A DNA stretch of 64,000 nucleotides from Curtobacterium caseinilyticum (lineage in GTDB: Bacteria; Actinomycetota; Actinomycetes; Actinomycetales; Microbacteriaceae): assembly GCF_030363035.1 (NCBI RefSeq), contig NZ_JAUCMN010000002.1:62001-126000 (forward strand). The letters are read 5' to 3'. The notes below the pieces were generated by a model. It saw nothing but the letters and a program-made list of their open reading frames with translations, was not told the origin of the DNA and ran no database searches. Position 1 is the first letter of the stretch. Each line of letters opens with the position of its first letter. Positions 7,182-17,271 of this stretch are shown here, piece after piece. The translations under genes and the position numbers were made by a program.

Positions 7182-9434
7182 TCAGCCGGCCCGGGCGGCG
7201 TCGACCGCTGCGACGACCTCCGGCTCGATGAACGGGGCCATCGAGCGCGAGTACGTGCGGGTGACGTGCTGGACCTGCCGGTAGACCACCACACCACCGA
7301 TGACCGCAGGACAGGTGCCGTCCGCGCAGAACAACGGGGTCGTGTCGAGCAACCGGACGCCCGGAGTGGTGGCGGCCGCGCGTGCCACCGGGTCGTCGAG
7401 CAGGCCGGCTGCCTCGCTGACGTCGCACGCGGCACCGTCACCGTGCTGTTCGACGCAGCTCGGGACGTCACCGACACCTGCGAGCCCGGCGTCCGGGTTG
7501 TCGCGGATCGCGACGACGGCGGACCCCGCCTGCTGCAGCTGCTTCCAGGCCGCCGAGTACGCGGCAGCGGAGTCGTCACGGACCACCGGGGTGAGCTGCG
7601 ACGCCTCGTGCACCATGCCGTGCGGCCACGGCGTCCGCGACATCGCGGCGACGAACACCACGTCGTAGCGCTGCCGTTCGAGTTCCTGCAGCGTCGCGTC
7701 CTTCCACGTGTTGCACGCTGCGGCGATCGGCGCCGTCGTCAGGGGACACCCGGAGTGCAGGTACGTCGTCAGGCTCCAGTGGTGCGCCTTCGCGATGAGC
7801 GAGAGCGCCGGCACGTGGTTCGCGGCGTGCGAGTCGCCCACGACCGCGACGCGGACGGTGCCGTCGGGGTCGCCCGCCTGGCAGGTCGTGACCGAGACGT
7901 CGGTGCCCTGGACCTGGCACCCCGTGCCGTCCTGGTCGGCGAAGGAGTCGTCCACCGCCTGCACGGGGCTCGGGGTGATGTCGGCCGCGTCGACCTGCGG
8001 GCAGTCCGCCCCCGGCTGCATCGCGGCGGCGCCGTGGCACGCGGCGGTGGTCAGCGTGCCGTCCGCCGCCGTCCGGACGTCGGGCACGGCCGCGGCCGGC
8101 GCCGACCGCTCCCGCACCACCGAGCCGTACATCGCCGCGGCGGGCACCGCGACGACGAGCATGCCGGCCACCGCCAGGACCAGGACGCCGCGGTGGCGCG
8201 GCCGTGGGGCGCGCATCCGGGTGTCCGCGAAGGCGATGACGGGCAGCTCGACCAGGCGGCGTGAGAAGTGCGCGAGCACCAGGGCGATCGCCAGCACCAG
8301 GAGCTTCGCCCACACCGGTGTCGGGTCGCCCGCGGTCAGCCCGATGACGAAGGGCACGACGACGAGCAGCGGCCAGTGCCAGAGGTACAGCGAGTACGAG
8401 ACGTCACCGAGCCACTGCACGGCCCGCGTCCGGTAGAGCGCAGCCGGACCCCACCGGACCTCGGGCATGCCGCCGGCGATCACCAGCGCGACGCCCGTGA
8501 CCGGGACGATCGCCGTCCACCCGGGGAACGGCGTCGAGGCGTCGAAGGTCAGCGTGGTCGTGGCGATGAGCGCCAGCCCCGCCCAGCTCATCGCCGCGGC
8601 GGTCCGGTCAGCGATGCGGACGAAGTGCAACCCGAGCCAGAGCAACCCACCGGCGGCGAACTCCCACGCTCGCGTCGTGGTCGCGAAGTACGCCGCGGGG
8701 GAGAGCTCGGTGAGGACGATCGAGTGCGTCAGGGACAGCAGGAACACCGCGGCCAGGGCGACGGCGATCGCGGGCACGAGCGACCTGCCGCCGCGTCGAC
8801 GGCGGCCGTACCGCAGCCGCGCGCAGAGCCACAGGGCGACCGGCCAGAACAGGTAGAACTGCTCCTCGGTCGACAGCGACCAGAAGTGCTGCACGATGCT
8901 CGAGTCCGATGCCAGCGCGGAGTAGTCCACCGCGTTGCTCGCGAGCGCCCAGTTCTCGACGTAGAGGGACGACGCGATGATCTGCTGGGTGAAGTCCTGC
9001 CACAGTGTCTTCGGCACGAACACGGCGGTCAGCACCACGGTCACGAGCAGGGTCGCGAGCGAGGCCGGCAGGAGCCGCCACGCACGCCTGGCGTAGAAGG
9101 TCCGGAAGCTGAACCGGCCCGCCGCGAGGGGCTTCGCGATGTGCGCGGTGATCAGGAAGCCGGAGATGACGAAGAAGACGTCGACGCCGACGTAGCCACC
9201 GGGCACGAGGTCCGGGAACAGGTGGTACAGGACGACCGAGGCGATCGCGACGGCACGGGCCGCCTGGATCTCCAGTCGCAGGTTCTTCGTGGTGGCTGCG
9301 GCGCCGGGGTGGCGGCGGGAGCGGCCGGCGCGGCCGGCGCGGTGACGGGCGATCGGGGAGACGGAGCCGGTGACGGACTCGACGAGGGAGTCGGCGACCC
9401 TGCGAGCGCGCGGACGCGACGGCGCGACGGTCAC
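7182..9434 (-). CDS. Acyltransferase-3 / SGNH-domain membrane protein (OafA/OatA type)
   Basis: 750 aa from the GTG at 9434 (GAGGGG just upstream; a longer start at 9515 is possible). The N-terminal half is an acyltransferase-3 domain with about ten membrane helices; His71 (VVLYHLFP) and the GVDVFFVISGFLI motif are present. The C-terminal domain from about 470 is an SGNH fold with the block I motif GDSHAANH (533-536). Such proteins O-acetylate cell-wall or surface polysaccharides. Odd point: the block V Asp-x-x-His is Gln720-Val-Gln-His723, so the usual catalytic aspartate is missing while Ser535 and His723 remain. Four or more cysteines in the SGNH part suggest disulfides outside the membrane. 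Confidence 0.9.
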   Translation of the reverse strand: MTVAPSRPRARRVADSLVESVTGSVSPIARHRAGRAGRSRRHPGAAATTKNLRLEIQAARAVAIASVVLYHLFPDLVPGGYVGVDVFFVISGFLITAHIAKPLAAGRFSFRTFYARRAWRLLPASLATLLVTVVLTAVFVPKTLWQDFTQQIIASSLYVENWALASNAVDYSALASDSSIVQHFWSLSTEEQFYLFWPVALWLCARLRYGRRRRGGRSLVPAIAVALAAVFLLSLTHSIVLTELSPAAYFATTTRAWEFAAGGLLWLGLHFVRIADRTAAAMSWAGLALIATTTLTFDASTPFPGWTAIVPVTGVALVIAGGMPEVRWGPAALYRTRAVQWLGDVSYSLYLWHWPLLVVVPFVIGLTAGDPTPVWAKLLVLAIALVLAHFSRRLVELPVIAFADTRMRAPRPRHRGVLVLAVAGMLVVAVPAAAMYGSVVRERSAPAAAVPDVRTAADGTLTTAACHGAAAMQPGADCPQVDAADITPSPVQAVDDSFADQDGTGCQVQGTDVSVTTCQAGDPDGTVRVAVVGDSHAANHVPALSLIAKAHHWSLTTYLHSGCPLTTAPIAAACNTWKDATLQELERQRYDVVFVAAMSRTPWPHGMVHEASQLTPVVRDDSAAAYSAAWKQLQQAGSAVVAIRDNPDAGLAGVGDVPSCVEQHGDGAACDVSEAAGLLDDPVARAAATTPGVRLLDTTPLFCADGTCPAVIGGVVVYRQVQHVTRTYSRSMAPFIEPEVVAAVDAARAG

Positions 9435-9524
9435 GAGACCCCTCTTCCACTCCCGGAGCGCGGACAGCACGCGCACGACGAACCTACCCCGTCCTGCGGG
9501 TCTCCGAGGACACACCGACCGAGG

Positions 9525-12500
9525 TCAGCGGGCGGCCGCCAGGGCCTTCGTGATGCGCTGCAGTGACACCGTCTCCGCCGTCCCCAGCTCCTGGGCGAAC
9601 AGGCTGAGGCGGAACTCCTCGAGCATCCACCGGGCGTGCACGAGCGCGGGGTGCGCACCGACCGTCGGCGGGAAGGTCCCACCGGCGTCGGTGTAGCGGT
9701 CGGTGGCGACCGTGACCTCGCGCATCCACGTGGCGTCGCGGCCGGGGTTCTGCAGCAGCTTCTGCACGCGGGCGTCGATCCCCTGCAGGGAGACGCGGAC
9801 GCGTCGGAGCCGGTCGAGACCGGTGACGGCGACGAAGCCCGGGAAGACCAGGCGCTCCACCTGCTGCCGCATGTCGGTCAGCGCAGGCAGCAGTGCCATC
9901 GTGTTCGCCTGCTTCATCGCCTTGTCGGCCGCTCGCTGCGCGGTGAGCACGGCGGCGACCTCGGACACGGCGGTGAACATCGTGTCGACGACGGTGGAGG
10001 AGACGGCGTCCCGCACCGCCTCGAACTCCGCCTTGGTGAAGACCAGACCGTCCGGGTGCGTCCGACGGATGCCGGCGTCCACGACGGCCGCGAGCACGTC
10101 GTCGAACAACGCCGCGGTCGACGGGTAGGGGCTCGCCGCGAGCGCGAGCTTCTCCTGCGCCGTGAGGTGCGACTGGACGTAGGACACCGGTGACGGCACG
10201 GCGTGCATGACGAGGCGTCGGACACCCGCGGGCATGCCCACTGCGCGGTCACCGGGAGTCGCCAGGAGCCGGACACCGACGGTGGCCTTCGGGCCCTCGC
10301 CCTCCTCGACCAGTGACGGGTAGGCGCGGATCACGCCGCCTGCCTGCTTCGTGTCGAGGACCTGCGGCAGGTCCTGCGGGGGCCACGCGGTGAGGCCCGA
10401 CCGTTCCACCTGCGCGCCGGAGGACGCCCCGGCGACGCGAGCCGCGCCTCCCGGCCGTGCCGCGCCCTTCGCCGTGGCGGCCGCGACGCTCTCCTGCGTG
10501 CGGTCCTTCAGCTTCGTCTGGAGCGCCGACAGGTCCTTACCGGACTCGACCCGGCGGCCCCGCTCGTCCACGACCGCCCAGGTCGGCTGCAGGTGTGCGG
10601 GGACGCGGGACAGGTCGAAGTCGGACTCCTCGACCGGCACGTAGGTCAGTCGCTGGATGGCCTTGGCGAGGGTCGCGCGGAACGACTCCGTCGGTTCGGT
10701 GGGTGCGTCGTCGGGCAGCTCGGCGACGATCTTCTCGGCCCAGTCGGCAGCGGGGACGACGTTCTTCCGGATCTGCTTCGGCAGCGACTTGATGAGCGCG
10801 GTGACGAGCTCCTTCCGCAGGCCGCGGACCTGCCAGTCGAACCCCTCTTCGCGCATGCGGGGGAGCAGTGCCAGCGGCACCTGCACGCTGACGCCGTCGT
10901 CCTGTGCGCCCGGCTCGAAGCGGTACTTGATCGCCAGGCGCTGGTCTCCGGAGCGCCACTGCGTCGGGTACTCCTGCTCGTCCTGGGCGGCCTCGGCGGC
11001 GTCCTCGTCGAGCAGGTCCTGCCGGCGCATCGTGAGCAGGTCCGGCTGCTCGCGACGGGTCGATCGCCACCAGCCCTCGAAGTCGCGCGTGGTGGCGACG
11101 TCGGCGGGGATCCGGGCGTCGTAGAACTCGTACACGCGCTCGTCGTCGAACAGGATGTCGCGCCGTCGGGTGCGTTCCTCGAGCTGTTCGAGCTCGCGCC
11201 GCAGCTTCCGGTTCGCCCGGTCGAACGCCTGCTGCGCGTCCCACTCACCCTCGACCAGGGCGTGCCGGATGAACAGCTCACGCGAGTGCTCGGGGTCGAC
11301 GCGCTTGTACTGCACGCGGCGGCGCTGCACGATCGGGACGCCGAACAGGGTCACGCGCTCGTACGCGACGACCGCACCCTGCTTCTTCTCCCAGTGGGGC
11401 TCGCCGTACGTCCGCTTGAGCAGGTCCCCGGCGAGCGGTTCGACCCACGCGGGGTCGATCCGGCCGACGGTGCGGGCGAAGAGCCGGCTCGTCTCGACGA
11501 GCTCGGCGGCCATCACGGCGTCCGGCTGCTTCTTCGCCAGGACGCTGCCGGGGAACACCACGAAGCGGACGTTGCGCGCACCGAGGTAGTCGCGCTTCTC
11601 CTTGTCCCGCAGTCCGATCTGGCTGAGGAGCCCGGCGAGCAGGGACCGGTGCACGGCGTCCCCGTCCTCGGAGCGGGACTGCCCGACGCGGACGTCGACC
11701 TGCTTCGCGGCACGGGACAGCTGGCGGTACAGGTCCTGCCACTCGCGGATCCGGAGGTGGTTGAGGAACTCGGCCTTGCACAGGCGCCGGAACGCGCTCG
11801 ACGAGAGCTCGTCCTGCTTGTCCTCGAGGTGGTTCCAGAGGTTCAGCAGGGTGAGGAAGTCGCTCGTCGGGTCCGCGAAGCGCGCGTGCAGCTGGTCGGC
11901 GTGCGCGCGCTTCTCGAGCGGACGTTCCCGAGGGTCCTGGATGCTCAGGGCGCTGACGATCGCGATGACCTCGCGTCCGACGCCCTGGCGTCCCGCTTCG
12001 AGCACCATGCGGCCGAGGCGCGGATCGATCGGCAGCCGGGTGAGTTGCCGTCCGGTCTTCGTGATGCGCCCGTCGCCGTCGACCGCACGGAGCTCGCGGA
12101 GCAGGTCGAGTCCGTCCTTCACGCCGCGGGAGTCCGGCGGCTGCAGGAACGGGAAGCGCTCGATGTCGCCGAAGCCGAGCGAGATCATCTGCAGGATCAC
12201 CGCGGCGAGGTTGGTCCGCAGGATCTCCGGGTCGGTGAACTCGGGGCGGCGGTCGAAGTCGTCCTCGGAGTACAGCCGGATCGCGATGCCCGCACTGGTG
12301 CGGCCGGCGCGACCCGATCGCTGGTTCGCGCTCGCCTGGCTGATCGCCTCGATCGGCAGGCGCTGCACCTTCGCCCGAGGGGAGTACCGCGAGATGCGGG
12401 CGGTGCCGGTGTCGATCACGTACTTGATGCCCGGCACGGTCAGGCTCGTCTCCGCCACGTTCGTGGCGAGGACGACGCGGCGACGGACGCCCTGGGTGCT

Positions 12501-13382
12501 GCGCCGCTCGAAGACGCGGTGCTGGTCGGCGGCCGACAGACGGCCGTAGAGCGGCAGGACCTCGGTGCCCGGGTAGCGCTTGCCCTCGATGGCGTCCTGC
12601 GCGTCGCGGATCTCGTTCTCGCCGGAGAGGAACACGAGGACGTCGCCCGGGTCCTCGCGCGCCAGTTCGTCGAGCGCGTCGGTGATGCCCTGCACGACGT
12701 CACGGTCGTCGGCGGTGCCGCTCCTGCTGCCGCTGTCGTCGGTCCGCGGGTCGGTCTCGTCGGCGTCGTCCGCATCCGCGTCCGCGTCGGCCACGAGCGG
12801 ACGGTAGCGGACCTCGACCGGGTAGGTGCGACCGGACACCTCGATGATCGGCGCACCGCCGAAGTGCTGCGAGAACGACTCCGGGTCGATCGTCGCACTC
12901 GTGATGATCACCTTGAGGTCCGGACGGCGGGGGAGCAGCCGCTTCAGGTACCCGAGCAGGAAGTCGATCGTCAGGGAACGCTCGTGGGCCTCGTCGATGA
13001 TGATCGTGTCGTAGCGCGTCAGGTCGCGGTCGAAGTGGATCTCGTTGAGGAGGATCCCGTCGGTCATGAGCTTGATCCGGGTGTTGCCCGACACCTTGTC
13101 GGTGAACCGCACCTGGTAGCCGACGAGGTCGCCGAGCTCGCTGCCGAGCTCCTCGGACACCCGTTCCGCGATGGTCCGCGCGGCGATCCGGCGGGGCTGG
13201 GTGTGCCCGATGGACCCGCGACCGAGCTCGAGGCAGATCTTCGGCAGCTGCGTGGTCTTGCCGGACCCGGTGGCACCCGCGACGATCACGACCTGGTGGT
13301 CGCGGATCGCTGCGGCGATGTCGTCCCGCCGCTGCGACACCGGCAGTTCGGGCGGGTACGTGATGACGGGCGTGGCAGACAT
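9525..13382 (-). CDS. hrpA: ATP-dependent RNA helicase HrpA
   Basis: DEAH-box helicase, 1285 aa, the family's usual length (E. coli HrpA is about 1300). Walker A GATGSGKTTQ (36-45), DEAH (130-133), SAT (162-164) and QRSGRAGR of motif VI are all intact, followed by the helicase-associated, OB-like and DUF3418 regions. HrpA resolves stalled or collided ribosomes on mRNA. An acidic low-complexity insert (ADADADADDADETD, about 199-228) lies between the two RecA domains and is encoded by a repetitive stretch near 12,770. Starts at 13382 and 13388 are both possible; TATCCT on the minus strand lies 9 or 3 nt upstream respectively. Confidence 0.95.
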   Translation of the reverse strand: MSATPVITYPPELPVSQRRDDIAAAIRDHQVVIVAGATGSGKTTQLPKICLELGRGSIGHTQPRRIAARTIAERVSEELGSELGDLVGYQVRFTDKVSGNTRIKLMTDGILLNEIHFDRDLTRYDTIIIDEAHERSLTIDFLLGYLKRLLPRRPDLKVIITSATIDPESFSQHFGGAPIIEVSGRTYPVEVRYRPLVADADADADDADETDPRTDDSGSRSGTADDRDVVQGITDALDELAREDPGDVLVFLSGENEIRDAQDAIEGKRYPGTEVLPLYGRLSAADQHRVFERRSTQGVRRRVVLATNVAETSLTVPGIKYVIDTGTARISRYSPRAKVQRLPIEAISQASANQRSGRAGRTSAGIAIRLYSEDDFDRRPEFTDPEILRTNLAAVILQMISLGFGDIERFPFLQPPDSRGVKDGLDLLRELRAVDGDGRITKTGRQLTRLPIDPRLGRMVLEAGRQGVGREVIAIVSALSIQDPRERPLEKRAHADQLHARFADPTSDFLTLLNLWNHLEDKQDELSSSAFRRLCKAEFLNHLRIREWQDLYRQLSRAAKQVDVRVGQSRSEDGDAVHRSLLAGLLSQIGLRDKEKRDYLGARNVRFVVFPGSVLAKKQPDAVMAAELVETSRLFARTVGRIDPAWVEPLAGDLLKRTYGEPHWEKKQGAVVAYERVTLFGVPIVQRRRVQYKRVDPEHSRELFIRHALVEGEWDAQQAFDRANRKLRRELEQLEERTRRRDILFDDERVYEFYDARIPADVATTRDFEGWWRSTRREQPDLLTMRRQDLLDEDAAEAAQDEQEYPTQWRSGDQRLAIKYRFEPGAQDDGVSVQVPLALLPRMREEGFDWQVRGLRKELVTALIKSLPKQIRKNVVPAADWAEKIVAELPDDAPTEPTESFRATLAKAIQRLTYVPVEESDFDLSRVPAHLQPTWAVVDERGRRVESGKDLSALQTKLKDRTQESVAAATAKGAARPGGAARVAGASSGAQVERSGLTAWPPQDLPQVLDTKQAGGVIRAYPSLVEEGEGPKATVGVRLLATPGDRAVGMPAGVRRLVMHAVPSPVSYVQSHLTAQEKLALAASPYPSTAALFDDVLAAVVDAGIRRTHPDGLVFTKAEFEAVRDAVSSTVVDTMFTAVSEVAAVLTAQRAADKAMKQANTMALLPALTDMRQQVERLVFPGFVAVTGLDRLRRVRVSLQGIDARVQKLLQNPGRDATWMREVTVATDRYTDAGGTFPPTVGAHPALVHARWMLEEFRLSLFAQELGTAETVSLQRITKALAAAR

Positions 13383-13484
13383 GAGCATTCCAGGATAGCG
13401 GTCCGGGTGGTGGCGGTGCGGCAGTCCGCTTGCGGCGGAACCCAGCCCGCCGACCGGCGAGCAAGGGCGCTGGGTGGTTCGGCC

Positions 13485-13569
13485 GGGCGAGTGGGGCGGT
13501 CGGGCGAGTGGGGCGGTCGGGCGAGTGGGGCGGTCGGGCGAGCGGGGCGGTCGGGCGAGCGGGTCGGTC
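13485..13569. repeat. 17-bp tandem repeat, five units, overlapping a stop codon
   Basis: Five units of GGGCGAGTGGGGCGGTC (two carry T-to-C or similar changes) fill most of the space between the hrpA start and the end of the DUF255 gene. The last unit contains the DUF255 stop codon (13568-13570), and a degenerate sixth unit continues into the coding end. Confidence 0.9.
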
Positions 13570-15427
13570 AGGCGAGCTGGTCGGCGAGCTCGGCTGCCGA
13601 GTGCGCGGGCAGTGCGCACACGTGGTCGTGGCACACGAAGGCCGTCGGTGCGGCGCCGTCACGACCGGCGAACAACGAGAAGCCGGCGTCCGCCCACGCT
13701 CGGGCCTGTTCGGGCAGGACCGTCGCGATCACCGTGCCGGGCCGCCGGGCGCTGCGCGCGGTCGCGCGCAGCGGGTCCTCCGGTCCGGACACGACGACGA
13801 TCTCCCGCGACGGACGGTGCAGCGCCAGGGCGATCCCCAGGGCGTCCGCGTGCCCGAGCGGCCGCTCGGTGCCGGTCCGGGCACGGTCGGCGACCAGGGT
13901 GGCCGCCGCGCCCCGCAGCTGGTCGTCACCGGTCAGCGCCGCCAGCAGTGCTGCTGCCGCCGCCAGCCCCGCGGTCCCGGAGCGCATCGCGGTCTGCGGT
14001 TGCTCCCCGGTCGCGGTCCCCGCCGCCTGCAGCACCGGGTCCGCGTCGAACCGGCCGGCGAGGCCGACCTCGACCAGCGACCGTGCGGTCGTCGCGTACC
14101 CGACCTCGCCGGTGACCAGTGCGAGCTCGAGCAGCCCCTCGGCCAGCAGCCCGACGTCCTCGACGGTGGGCGGTGCTGACGACGTGCCGTGGCCGGTGCT
14201 CGAGCGCACGACCACCCGGCCGTCCCGCACGTGCGCGGCGAGCACCGCGTCGGCAGCGCTGCGGGCGAGCGCGATCATCTCGTCGTCACCGTGTCGTGCG
14301 CCCGCGATCGCGAGCCCGCGGATCGCCAACCCGTTCCACCCGGTCAGCACCTGGTCGTCGAGGGGCGGGGCGTCGAACCGACCGCGCTGGTCGAGCGGCA
14401 GCCGGTACCAGTCACCCTCGACCCGGCGACCGTCGATCGTCGACTCGCTGTCCTGCGCTGCCACGAAGGCACCGTCAGGACGCCGCAGGGTGTCGCGGAG
14501 GAAGTCCGCGATGCCGCGCGCCTGCTCCGCCCCGGCGACGGCGAGCAGCCCCGCGTTGTCGTAGAGCATGCGCTCGTAGTGCGGGACGCTCCAGTCGCGC
14601 TTGGTGGCGTAGCGGAAGACGCCGCCGTCGGCATCGGTCAGCTCGGTCGACCGGATCGCGTGCAGGCTCCGGTCGAGCAGCGCGCGGGCGACGTCGTCGC
14701 CGTCCGCACCGACGTCGCCGAGGAACTCCAACAGCGGGGCGCTGGGGAACTTCGGCGCACCACCGAAGCCGCCGTACGTGGTGTCCTCCGCCGAGACCAG
14801 CTGCGCGGTCACCGCCCGGATGGCGTCGACGGACGGGAGGCGCGGCTCGCCCCCGTCCGTCGCCGCACCACCCTGAGCCGCACCACCTCGTGCCGTACCA
14901 CCCTGTGCGGCCGTGTCCGCCTCGGCCCCCTGCCGGATCGCCGTGGCGATCGCACCGGCGTTCGCGTCGACCTCGGCCCGGCGCTGCTGCCAGGCGTCGA
15001 GCACCGCCGCCAGGACCTGACGGAAGGACCCGACCTGACCGACCTGGGTGGGCGGGTAGTAGGTGCCCGCGAAGAACACGCGCCCCTCGGGCGTCGTGAA
15101 CGCCGTCAACGGCCACCCGAGCTGCTGGGTGAACGCACTGGCCGACGCCATCAGGCTGGCGTCCACGTCGGGACGTTCCTCACGGTCGACCTTGATCGCG
15201 ACGAAGTCCCGCCGCAGCAGTTCGCCGATCTCCGGGTCGGAGAAGCTCTCGCGCGCCATGACGTGGCACCAGTGGCAGGTGGCGTACCCGACGGAGACGA
15301 GCACGGGCACGTCGCGCTCACGAGCCTCGGCGAAGGCGTCCGGGCCCCACTCGCGCCAGTCGACGGGGTTGTCGGCGTGCAGTCGGAGGTACGGGCTGAC
15401 CGCGGTCCCGAGCCGGTTGTCGTCCAT
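13568..15427 (-). CDS. Thioredoxin-domain DUF255 protein (YyaL/SPATA20 family)
   Basis: 619 aa. The N-terminal thioredoxin-like DUF255 domain (1-160) carries the family signature [14 protein letters not shown] and the redox pair Cys51-His-Trp-Cys54 in ATCHWCHVM. The rest is an alpha/alpha six-barrel related to N-acylglucosamine 2-epimerases and glycosidases. Biochemical function is not established for the bacterial family. A short Ala/Gly/Gln-rich repeat ([16 protein letters not shown], about 180-196) interrupts the linker and looks like expansion of a local repeat. The length is a little below the usual 650-700 aa. The stop codon falls in a 17-bp tandem repeat. Confidence 0.88.
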   Translation of the reverse strand: MDDNRLGTAVSPYLRLHADNPVDWREWGPDAFAEARERDVPVLVSVGYATCHWCHVMARESFSDPEIGELLRRDFVAIKVDREERPDVDASLMASASAFTQQLGWPLTAFTTPEGRVFFAGTYYPPTQVGQVGSFRQVLAAVLDAWQQRRAEVDANAGAIATAIRQGAEADTAAQGGTARGGAAQGGAATDGGEPRLPSVDAIRAVTAQLVSAEDTTYGGFGGAPKFPSAPLLEFLGDVGADGDDVARALLDRSLHAIRSTELTDADGGVFRYATKRDWSVPHYERMLYDNAGLLAVAGAEQARGIADFLRDTLRRPDGAFVAAQDSESTIDGRRVEGDWYRLPLDQRGRFDAPPLDDQVLTGWNGLAIRGLAIAGARHGDDEMIALARSAADAVLAAHVRDGRVVVRSSTGHGTSSAPPTVEDVGLLAEGLLELALVTGEVGYATTARSLVEVGLAGRFDADPVLQAAGTATGEQPQTAMRSGTAGLAAAAALLAALTGDDQLRGAAATLVADRARTGTERPLGHADALGIALALHRPSREIVVVSGPEDPLRATARSARRPGTVIATVLPEQARAWADAGFSLFAGRDGAAPTAFVCHDHVCALPAHSAAELADQLA

Positions 15428-15506
15428 GGCTCCAGCGTGCCCCGCCAGGGCTGGGCGGTCCGCCTGGCGGGACGATCAGTGGACAGTTCGCTCCTGTCCA
15501 CAGCGG

Positions 15507-16040
15507 TCAGGCGGGGAGCCACCCCGTCAGCGACGCGAGCAGACGTGCGAGGTCCCGCGGCGTCCGCTCGTCGGTGTCCACCCGCGTGACCGCGCTCGCG
15601 ACGGCCGCGTCGAGCCTCCCTGCCGTCGCCGTGCTGTGCACGAGCTGCGCCTGCGGTACCGGGCCGCCCGCCCGTCGGCCGAGCCGGTCCGCGGTGGTCG
15701 TGTCCGAGGCCCGGAGCAGGACGGCGGTGACCAGGGGGTCGTCGCCCATCGCCGCGGCGAGCCGCGCGTGTTCGAGCACGGCCACGGTGTTCGTGGACAC
15801 CAGCCGGTGGTGCCCGAGTTCCCGGTACGCGGCCCACATCGTCCGCAGGTTCCGTTCCGCGAGCCGCACTCCGGGGTGCGCCACGTGCGGTGCCGGGTGG
15901 GCCAGGTCGAGCAGGTCGCCCTCGATGACCGCGTGCGGCACGTCCGCCTCGACGAGCAGGTCGTGCAGTGCCTCGGCGGCGGTCGACTTCCCGACGCCCG
16001 AGCGGCCGCCGATGAACAGCACCTCCGACCGCGGGGTCAC
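15507..16040 (-). CDS. Small P-loop kinase/ATPase
   Basis: 177 aa, P-loop NTPase of the nucleotide- or small-molecule-kinase type. Walker A is GGRSGVGKST (11-20); EGDLLDLAH (about 45-53) may be the substrate-side acidic motif, and a late arginine-rich RLGRRAGG may be the lid. GTG start at 16040 is 1 nt after the stop of the epimerase-like gene, so the two are translated together. The substrate is unknown; homologous actinobacterial proteins are usually annotated only as AAA or kinase-like. Confidence 0.75.
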   Translation of the reverse strand: MTPRSEVLFIGGRSGVGKSTAAEALHDLLVEADVPHAVIEGDLLDLAHPAPHVAHPGVRLAERNLRTMWAAYRELGHHRLVSTNTVAVLEHARLAAAMGDDPLVTAVLLRASDTTTADRLGRRAGGPVPQAQLVHSTATAGRLDAAVASAVTRVDTDERTPRDLARLLASLTGWLPA

Positions 16041-16041
16041 G

Positions 16042-17109
16042 TCAGTCGCGGCCGAGGGAGAGCAACGCCAGGGCGGCGTCCTCCGGACCGTAGTCGAACA
16101 TGCGGTCCCAGAACGGGTCGCCGGCCCACGGGACGTCGCCACCGGCCGGGACGGCGTGCGCGGTCTCGAGCAGCCAGTCGACCGCGGGACGGACCGCCTC
16201 GGCGTACTGCGGCGGTTCCCACCCGAGCGCCCGTGCCGCCGAGGTGTCGAGGACGAACGGGGACGGCGAGCTCCACGGGGTGGTGCCCACGAACGCCGGG
16301 GCGTCCTGGTCGAGCAGGACCTCGTCGAAGCGGTGGTCGACCAGGCGGGCGAGGGTCCGGACGATCTCGAGGACGCTCGGCGCGGTCTCGTCCGCGACGT
16401 TGAGGATGCGGCGGTCCGGGGCGTCGGCGACGAGGTGCACGAGCGACGCGATCCCGCTCGCGGCGGTGGTGTGGTCGACTCCGCGGCCGTGGTCGGCGAG
16501 CAGGATGCGCTCCCGACCGTCCAGCGCCCGGCGCACCACGAACCACTCCCGCGGCCGTCCGGCGCCCGGGCCGTGGACCTTCGAGGGACGGAGCACCGTG
16601 ACGGGTGCGCCGTGGTCGAGCAGGACCTGCTCGGCCGCGACCTTCGCAGCGCCGTAACCGTCACGGGAGGTCGGGTCGCCGTCACCGGCGGTGACGGTCG
16701 GCTGCAGCTCGGTGACCGCGCCGCCGAACACCGGGCGGTCGACCGAGTTCGCGTGCCGGCCCCGGTCGTCGACGTACACGGCCTTCGACGACACGAACAC
16801 CGTCGAGCCGACGTCGTCGAGGAACGGTCGGAGCTGCAGGGCATCGTCGCGGGAGGTGCCCACGGTGTCGACGAGCAGGTCGGCGCCGGGGCGCAGGAGG
16901 TCGCGGAGCACACTCGTGTCCCGTCGGTCGCCGGCGACGAAGGTGGCGCCCGTGGCGGTCAGGGTGTCGGCAGCGGGGCCGCCGCGTCGCGCGACGGCGT
17001 CCACCTGCCAGTCGTCCCCGCCGCGCCCGGACTGGTCGAGCAGGTGTCGGGCCACCGCCGATCCGATGCCGCCGGTACCGCCGAGGACGACCGCGCGTCT
17101 GGTGCTCAT
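16042..17109 (-). CDS. NAD-dependent epimerase/reductase-like protein
   Basis: 355 aa, extended short-chain dehydrogenase fold. The nucleotide-binding loop GGTGGIGSAV lies at 10-19, and the catalytic pair appears as YGAAK near residue 167. RPSKVHGPGAGRP matches the RP-x-x-xYGPG substrate region of this group. Likely acts on a sugar nucleotide or other NAD(P)-linked substrate, but that is inference. Start ATG 17109 has TAGCGT 6 nt upstream. The following small kinase gene is 1 nt downstream, so both may belong to one pathway. Confidence 0.82.
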   Translation of the reverse strand: MSTRRAVVLGGTGGIGSAVARHLLDQSGRGGDDWQVDAVARRGGPAADTLTATGATFVAGDRRDTSVLRDLLRPGADLLVDTVGTSRDDALQLRPFLDDVGSTVFVSSKAVYVDDRGRHANSVDRPVFGGAVTELQPTVTAGDGDPTSRDGYGAAKVAAEQVLLDHGAPVTVLRPSKVHGPGAGRPREWFVVRRALDGRERILLADHGRGVDHTTAASGIASLVHLVADAPDRRILNVADETAPSVLEIVRTLARLVDHRFDEVLLDQDAPAFVGTTPWSSPSPFVLDTSAARALGWEPPQYAEAVRPAVDWLLETAHAVPAGGDVPWAGDPFWDRMFDYGPEDAALALLSLGRD

Positions 17110-17115
17110 GCGCTC

Positions 17116-17121
17116 ACGCTA
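17116..17121 (-). promoter_or_regulatory. -10-like TAGCGT before the epimerase-like gene
   Basis: TAGCGT on the minus strand ends 6 nt before the ATG at 17109; leaderless arrangement. Upstream (17150-17260) contains two copies of GCCGTTCGTCGCAGCGCCGT-like sequence. Confidence 0.5.
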
Positions 17122-17271
17122 GCGGTGGTCGTCGCCCGCCTGGGTCGTCGACCGCGTCGAGCGTCGCCGTCCGCCGTCGGCGCCGTTCGTCGCAGCGCCG
17201 TTCGACGTCCGAAACCGTTCGTCGCAGCGCCGTTCGTCGCCCGCGCCGTGCACCGACGGCGACGCCGTCCG

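Noticed and set aside
8268-9566. 432-codon plus-strand reading opposite the acyltransferase gene
   Set aside because: Antisense shadow with no domain; the minus-strand protein has conserved acyltransferase and SGNH motifs.
13474-14115. Plus-strand reading across the 17-bp tandem repeat
   Set aside because: It is an artefact of stop-free repeats and the antisense of the DUF255 gene's 3' end; no start signal and no protein features.
10593-14564. Very long open reading frame (1323 codons) on the plus strand opposite hrpA and the DUF255 gene
   Set aside because: It is a mirror of the GC-rich codon pattern of the real minus-strand genes; the protein is Arg/Asp/Gly-rich without any recognisable domain, while both opposite genes have complete motif sets.
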